Source: Charina bottae
Taxonomy: Eukaryota; Chordata; Lepidosauria; Squamata; Charinaidae
NCBI GenBank assembly: GCA_023362775.1
Contig: JALMGJ010000003.1
Span: 53,111,416-53,175,415 of the forward strand
Direction: 5' to 3'
Length of the DNA stretch: 64,000 bases
This document shows positions 59,120 through 64,000 of this stretch, in pieces. Each line of letters begins with the position of its first letter. Position 1 is the first letter of the stretch. The notes below the pieces were generated by a model. The model searched no databases. It was not told the origin of the DNA and saw only the letters and a list, made by a program, of their open reading frames with translations. The position numbers were made by a program, and so were the translations under genes.

Positions 59120-59249
59120 GAGAAACCCGGAAGTCAACCAAATAGTTCTCACAATTAGTAGCTCTCTGGCGCTATTGCGTCAGTCGGAAACGGGAAGCTC
59201 GAGAGGGGGGTTAGCAAAAACAAACAGCTGAGGGGGGCTTGGCAACAAG
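59120..59249 (+). promoter_or_regulatory. TMEM59 promoter / 5' UTR region
   Basis: Start of a CpG-rich patch (about 59120-59560). It contains an ETS-type CCCGGAAGT at 59126-59134 and a CRE/ATF-like TTGCGTCA at 59175-59182. No TATA box. This is a typical housekeeping CpG-island promoter; the transcription start probably lies 50-120 bp before the ATG at 59250. Confidence 0.6.
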
Positions 59250-59438
59250 ATGGCGGCGGCGCGACGGAGCCGTTTCGGGTTTTTCCTCCTGGTGGTCACT
59301 CTCGGCTCTGAGGCGGCATGGGCTGACCTGGAGCCCGCTACGAATACCCTTTCCGAGGCTTTTGAGCCGGCGCTGGGAAATACGGTTCTGTGTCAGCGGA
59401 CGTGCCAGAGCACTTACCCGCTCCACACGTACCCCAAG
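59250..59438 (+). CDS. TMEM59: TMEM59 coding exon 1
   Basis: TMEM59 is a type I membrane glycoprotein of the Golgi, endosomes and lysosomes, reported to alter APP glycosylation and traffic and to promote local autophagy through its cytoplasmic tail. The ATG (in CAACAAGATGG, 59250) starts a signal peptide, MAAARRSRFGFFLLVV with cleavage probably after ...EAAWA. The mature start follows with FEPALGNTVLCQRTCQSTYP and LHTYPK. The exon is 63 codons long and ends exactly before GTAATA. The Cys pattern and TYPLHTYPK agree with vertebrate TMEM59. An upstream ATG at 59239 is in another frame and is disfavoured. Confidence 0.95.
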
Positions 59439-59593
59439 GTAATAAAGGGAAAGGCGGTGGCGGCGGCTTCGCCTCTAAATCAGCCGCCGGGCAAATGGCT
59501 TGCGGGATGCCTCCTCCTCCTCGGGGAGCTGGTTATTCGGGGGTTGCCGGAAGGAGGAGTCGAGAGGCGTGGTGCCACTGTATATACATACAT

Positions 59594-59638
<45 letters not shown>

Positions 59639-61533
59639 TACAAACACACTTGCTCCCTCCCTCCCTCTGTGGAGGACAATAAAAATTAAGAGGGAGAGGT
59701 TTACAAATGGAAAAGGACGCCATGCAGACAATAGGCTAAAATTTCGTGAATGAAGCAGGTTGATTATACCGTATAGAAGCCTCATCTGGATCTTCCCCAG
59801 AGCAAGACAGAGAGAGGCTCCTTCTGGCTCCTCGCCTGCTGCATGTGGAGCAGGGCTTGGGTTGTCCATTAATTAACTTCGAAAATATATGGCCTGCTTT
59901 TCTGAACAGTGATTCTCAACGTTCTCAGGCTAGGTGCTGGTGCTTTCCAGGTAAATGGTTGAGTAGAGCTTTCTAATCTCAGCCAGTGTAATTGCCAACT
60001 CTGATAATAGGAGTTGTTGCCCAACACCTGTGGAGTGTGCCATGTTCAGAAAGACGGGGTTACACGTGAAATCCATATACACACACAGACACTTTTCTCC
60101 TTTGCTTTGTTGGCATGGAACAGATGACAATCAGTTGAACCTATTCTTTTTGTAAGAAAGGAAGGAGTAAATTTCTTCCTCCACATTGTTCCTTTCTTGA
60201 CGGATAGGTGGGGCCAGACTGATCTGCCCAAAATGGACTTCCAGTTTCTAGTTTATATTAATTCCTCCAATAATCATTAGGCAATGAATAAGGTTCTCTG
60301 CTGCCTCCCTAGTCTCTGATGGTAAGGATCGTATTGAGTAGTATTTGCATATTCATGGCATCTTATTATCCATTTACCTTTCCAGCAGTTTTCCACTATT
60401 TATATTAAATAGTGATGGGAATATGAAACTGGAACACAAAGTCAAGTTGCCACCTGTCTAACGATCTTAATATTTATACATTTTGTATGTAATTTTTTGT
60501 TTATAAATCAGTGTGTCAAAGCATGGCATATACAGAATCCTGCATTGCACACGGCTAAATTAAGTTTGAGTTTAGTATTTCAAGACTGATTGTATTCACT
60601 TTCAGGACTCAGAAGATTCTAATGTAAATTTAATTCATACTGATTGATGTACTGCTTGAAAATATATTCCTGATTTTAAAATGTGTTAATATTTCATAAT
60701 TGTGGCCCACTATAGCAATGCTGTGCTCAGTCCCCCCATAGTTGCTTTTAAAATATTGAGCACATAATTGATAGCAGTCCACACATAACTGCTTTTAGAG
60801 AATGAATCCACTAGTTATAACTCTACCAAATTAGAACTGGAAGTCATGTTATGAATACTGTAGTTAAAAGAAAGTTGTGTCTTCTTGTAAGATACCTTCT
60901 TTGTGTGCAGTATCAATTCTTTGTACAGGTTTTCTTCAATTATTCGTTTCACATGGCGTAAGGATTTTTAGGGCATATATAACTTTATTTTGAAAACTAA
61001 TTTTACTATTCTCAACCATGTTAAAAGAGGGAGGGGCTATTATTTTTATAGCCAAGTACCACATCTTAAATTATTGTAATTTGGCCAGCCAAGGACTACA
61101 AAGGGTGAAGTGGGAGTGGGATGAATTTTTAGTGTGTTTATGTATTGCACTTGCATTTTTTATCAAGCCAATCAGAGGTTTAACAAACCAATTAAATTTT
61201 CTCTTTTAAAAATAATGAAATATTATACCATTGTTATAAAGTAGTTTGCTGCAGAATATTGAAATTGTGCCTCAAGGCCCATGAAAAAGAGTTTGGGTTC
61301 AATTTAATCCAAGAACCAACATTTGGCAGTCCTTGCTAACCCATCATCTGTTAAATCTGAATTATCAAAACCTGGGCTTTCTGTTGAAAATAATATAATG
61401 AAACAATAGACTAAAATATTATAGAAGTTAAACTGTCCAGCATATTCTTTATATTTTATGTTATATACTGAAAATTTTTAATAATAAGGTTATCAAAATA
61501 GTTATGGTGACTTACTTGACATTTAATTACCAG
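59439..61533 (+). other. TMEM59 intron 1
   Basis: 2.1-kb intron containing an (AC)n tract at 59584-59647. No other feature recognised. Confidence 0.85.
59584..59647. repeat. (AC)n/(ATAC)n microsatellite
   Basis: About 14 AC units flanked on both sides by CATA units. Confidence 0.95.
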
Positions 61534-61639
61534 GAAGAAGAGCTCTATGCATGTCAAAGAGGTTGCAGATTATTCTCAATTTGTCAGTTTGTGGATGATG
61601 GAATTGACTTGAATCGGACCAAGATGGAATGTGATTCTG
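61534..61639 (+). CDS. TMEM59: TMEM59 coding exon 2
   Basis: Acceptor AATTACCAG then EEELYACQRGCRLFSICQFV, then DDGIDLNRTKMECDS, donor GTAATA. Length 106 nt, phase 0 in, phase 1 out. NRT is the conserved N-glycosylation site of the lumenal domain. Cys pairs (C-x(3)-C, I-C-Q) continue the cysteine-rich lumenal repeat. Confidence 0.95.
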
Positions 61640-62933
61640 GTAATATAAAGTAGTGTCTTTTTCAAGTGATAATAAAGTTTTGTCCCAGTGTTTAAAGGAC
61701 TGTAGAAACATTTTGGTAACCTGATAAGTTGCAAAGAGAATGTCACAATGATTTAGGGAGTTACCTAGTCACAAAAGTCAGCTAAACCCTTCACGAAAAT
61801 TAAGTACAAGACAGAGTGTGAATTTGAGCCCTAGGTGCCGAAGATTAGCCCCACAAACCACAGCAAAGTATTATTTCAGAGAAAGAAAACTGGTCAGACT
61901 TAGAAACACCCATCCCAGTTAACAGACAAACATAGCTACCCCATTTTCAAACAACAGGCAACACATCCTAGGCAAAGCATCTCCTATCGTAGCTGATGCA
62001 CTCCCAAAGCTCTACCAAGCCCTTCCCAGCTTACCAATTAGTGGTTGGAGCCACTAACCTCCCTCTGTTTTAAAAAGCTGTTTGGCTGGCTGTTAAAGCT
62101 TCCTTTACCCCATTCTTCTCCTTTCCGAAGAATCTTCAAGGTCTAGAGATATTCTCGAAAAAGGAAAGGAAAAGGATGTAATGCCTGAAAGCCAGTGCTT
62201 TGCTTTCAACTGCATGAAGTTAATTTTTAAAAACTGGGTGGGAAGATTAGTTAGCTCAAGGCTACGTGTTTCTAACTGCGTATCTCCTTTTCATTAAAAA
62301 AATCTAATTGTTGATGAGGCTTAAGACATAGACATGGTGATGTTTTGCTTGCTTTCCGTTTTGATAAGGCTGTTCTTGAATCTTGTGCACTATAGTTTGG
62401 TGCTTTATTCAGCTGTAAATCCTACTGACTTGAGTAGTATTCCCTTCCAAATCAGTATGCATAGGAATAGACCCTTAACTGATGTGTTTGATGTACATTT
62501 ATGGGAAGACACTATTTTTCCCCTGTAGTTCGTTTACATGCTTTTTCTGATTACATACTTTGCCTGTTTCCTTCTATAATTATGAACTGCAGTGTATGGT
62601 AAGTTGCATTCCAAGAGATTTCAAAACTGAAAGGATCTACAGTGTACAAACCAAGGACCTACAGAAAGCTGTGCCAAATTATTTCCCCTGGTCTCTCTTT
62701 AATATAGTTGTCATTTAGTTATTCCAGATTTGTTTTCAGCTCTTGAATTTTAAAATACTTCGATTTCAATTTGCCTTGTTTTTTTAAACACTGGCACATT
62801 CTATCGATAAGTGTGTCAAGAAGTAGACTCCAAAAATTATAGTATTAAATAATGTTTTTATGTTCATCTGTGTTTCATCACTGCTATAGAATGTGCAATC
62901 CTTAAAACTGAGAGAATTGATGTTATTTTGCAG
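61640..62933 (+). other. TMEM59 intron 2
   Basis: 1.3-kb AT-rich intron; no exon or repeat recognised. The sequence after 63640 is likewise the start of intron 5. Confidence 0.85.
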
Positions 62934-63031
62934 CATGTACTGAGGCATATACCTCTCAGTCTGATGAACAATATGCTTGCCATCTTGGATGCCAGAATCA
63001 GTTACCATATGCTGAATTGAGACGTGAACAA
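62934..63031 (+). CDS. TMEM59: TMEM59 coding exon 3
   Basis: Acceptor TTATTTTGCAG. The split alanine codon is completed, then CTEAYTSQSDEQYACHLGCQ, then NQLPYAELRREQ, donor GTAAGT. Length 98 nt, phase 1 in, phase 0 out. Conserved CHLGCQNQLP motif of the family. Confidence 0.95.
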
Positions 63032-63155
63032 GTAAGTAATCTTAACTGTTAAATCAGAAGCAGTAGAAGTTCACTGCTTGTACTCCTATTCTGCAGCTGA
63101 TTTACATGCAAGTGTGAAGAGCAATTTTTTTAAAAAATCAACTGTTTATTTGCAG

Positions 63156-63308
63156 CTCATGTCCTTAATGCCAAAAATTCATCGGCTCTTCCCACTTACC
63201 CTTGTAAGATCATTCTGGAGTGATATGATGGAAACTGCCCACAGCTTTATTACCTCCACTTGGACTTTCTATCTTCAAGCTGATGATGGCAAAATATTGA
63301 TATTCCAG
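63156..63308 (+). CDS. TMEM59: TMEM59 coding exon 4
   Basis: Acceptor TTATTTGCAG, then LMSLMPKIHRLFPLTLVRSF, then WSDMMETAHSFITSTWTFYL and QADDGKILIFQ, donor GTACCT. 51 codons, phase 0 on both sides. This is the most conserved lumenal stretch of TMEM59. Confidence 0.96.
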
Positions 63309-63572
63309 GTACCTGCTAACTTCTTGTGCCACTAGAATGTAAAGGGATTTGTGTAAAGGTGCTTCTAATTATTCAGTTGTAAATTAAATATTTGCCTATT
63401 TTTTGATAGTGTTCCAGTCTTAAGATCATTAGGTTTGTACTTTAAAATGCTTACAAACTATAATGCAGAATGTATGTGTCTGCTTAAACTAGCATTATTA
63501 ACTCCTGTGTATGATGATTTTAGGTTTGTACACATCCGTTATTCTAATTTGAAGGTTTTATTATAATTCCAG

Positions 63573-63639
63573 TCAAAGCCAGATGTTCAGTATGTACAAA
63601 GTCCTGATGAGGAAAACCAAGATTTGAAAGCATCATCAT
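63573..63639 (+). CDS. TMEM59: TMEM59 coding exon 5
   Basis: Acceptor TTATAATTCCAG, then SKPDVQYVQSPDEENQDLKA and SS, donor GTAAGT at 63640. 67 nt, phase 0 in and 1 out. It codes for the variable juxtamembrane lumenal stretch. The remaining exons, with the membrane segment and the cytoplasmic tail, lie beyond the right edge, so the gene is partial here. Confidence 0.92.
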
Positions 63640-64000
63640 GTAAGTTATGTGAAAGAACTTTGGGGAATGTAACAGAAGTAATCATGGATTGTAAAAAAGA
63701 TGTTTCTGTATATTTTTGTAAAAGGTGTGGGTTTTTTTACCTAATAATAAGGATTTCTTGTCACTTTTTAATTGGTTTTCTGTACTGATGATAAGAAAAT
63801 ATAGAGTTGAATATCAGGTAAGATTCAATTCAGAATAATGATTATAAGAAACTCAATAGTTGCAAAAAAGTGAAAACTCACTATGTCTATGGCATGAATG
63901 AGTTCTGCCTCTCCAGAGTTGTACTGGTAATTTACAAAGGCCTTCATGCAAGGGTGTTTGTACTTCCTCAAGAAGAATTCCTTAGTGTAGACATACTGGT

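Noticed and set aside
59239..59442. Alternative TMEM59 start at the upstream ATG (59239)
   Set aside because: That frame gives no signal peptide continuing into the conserved TYPLHTYPK; the 59250 frame does.

Overview
This window is eukaryotic and almost certainly from a squamate reptile (lizard, gecko or snake). The evidence is spliced vertebrate genes with GT-AG introns plus a typical squamate repeat set: a Bov-B (RTE) LINE with a long open reverse transcriptase frame, several tRNA-derived SINEs with a Bov-B-type tail (Sauria-SINE-like), L2 LINE fragments, L1-type 3' ends, Penelope-like inserts, many small hAT elements and a Tigger element. The exact species cannot be named from the sequence.

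Genes. Three genes are visible and their order matches the mammalian CDCP2 - TCEANC2 - TMEM59 block. At 5.06-5.38 kb on the + strand is the last coding exon of a single-pass membrane protein, assigned to CDCP2 mostly by position. TCEANC2 lies on the - strand. All four coding exons (57717-57821, 53954-54095, 52970-53163, 45724-45912) were found; they join in frame to 208 residues, and a likely 5' UTR exon lies at about 58.23-58.36 kb. TMEM59 starts at 59250 on the + strand, and its first five coding exons are present; the gene continues past the right edge. TCEANC2 and TMEM59 are head to head, and CDCP2 and TCEANC2 are tail to tail.

Region by region. 1-5 kb is presumed CDCP2 intron with hAT, Penelope-like, 5S-derived SINE, L1 and tRNA-SINE insertions. 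5.4-6.4 kb is the CDCP2 3' UTR, invaded by an L2 fragment. 6.4-45.7 kb is a gene-poor interval with no supported exon. It holds L1, hAT, SINE, Bov-B, L2 and LTR-like sequence and a striking 3.4-kb GC-rich hAT element (11739-15140). 45.7-58.4 kb is TCEANC2, whose introns hold hAT, Tigger, SINE, L2, Penelope-like and Bov-B insertions. 58.2-59.5 kb holds the two promoters with a Bov-B tail and a small hAT between them. 59.4-64 kb is TMEM59.

Most notable observations: (1) the 3.4-kb hAT element with perfect 8-bp target duplications, an inverted array of about 391-bp units and apparently captured CpG-island sequence; (2) a CCAAT/GC-box module of about 40 bp repeated in tandem inside three hAT elements with different ends; (3) four Penelope-like inserts with 11-13 bp duplications carrying hammerhead-ribozyme-like cores, three of them near-perfect hairpins; (4) a 185-bp pogo-type element that matches, as far as I recall it, the ends of mammalian Tigger1; (5) a SINE that carried about 240 bp of its 5' flank from 25.6 kb to 48.7 kb.
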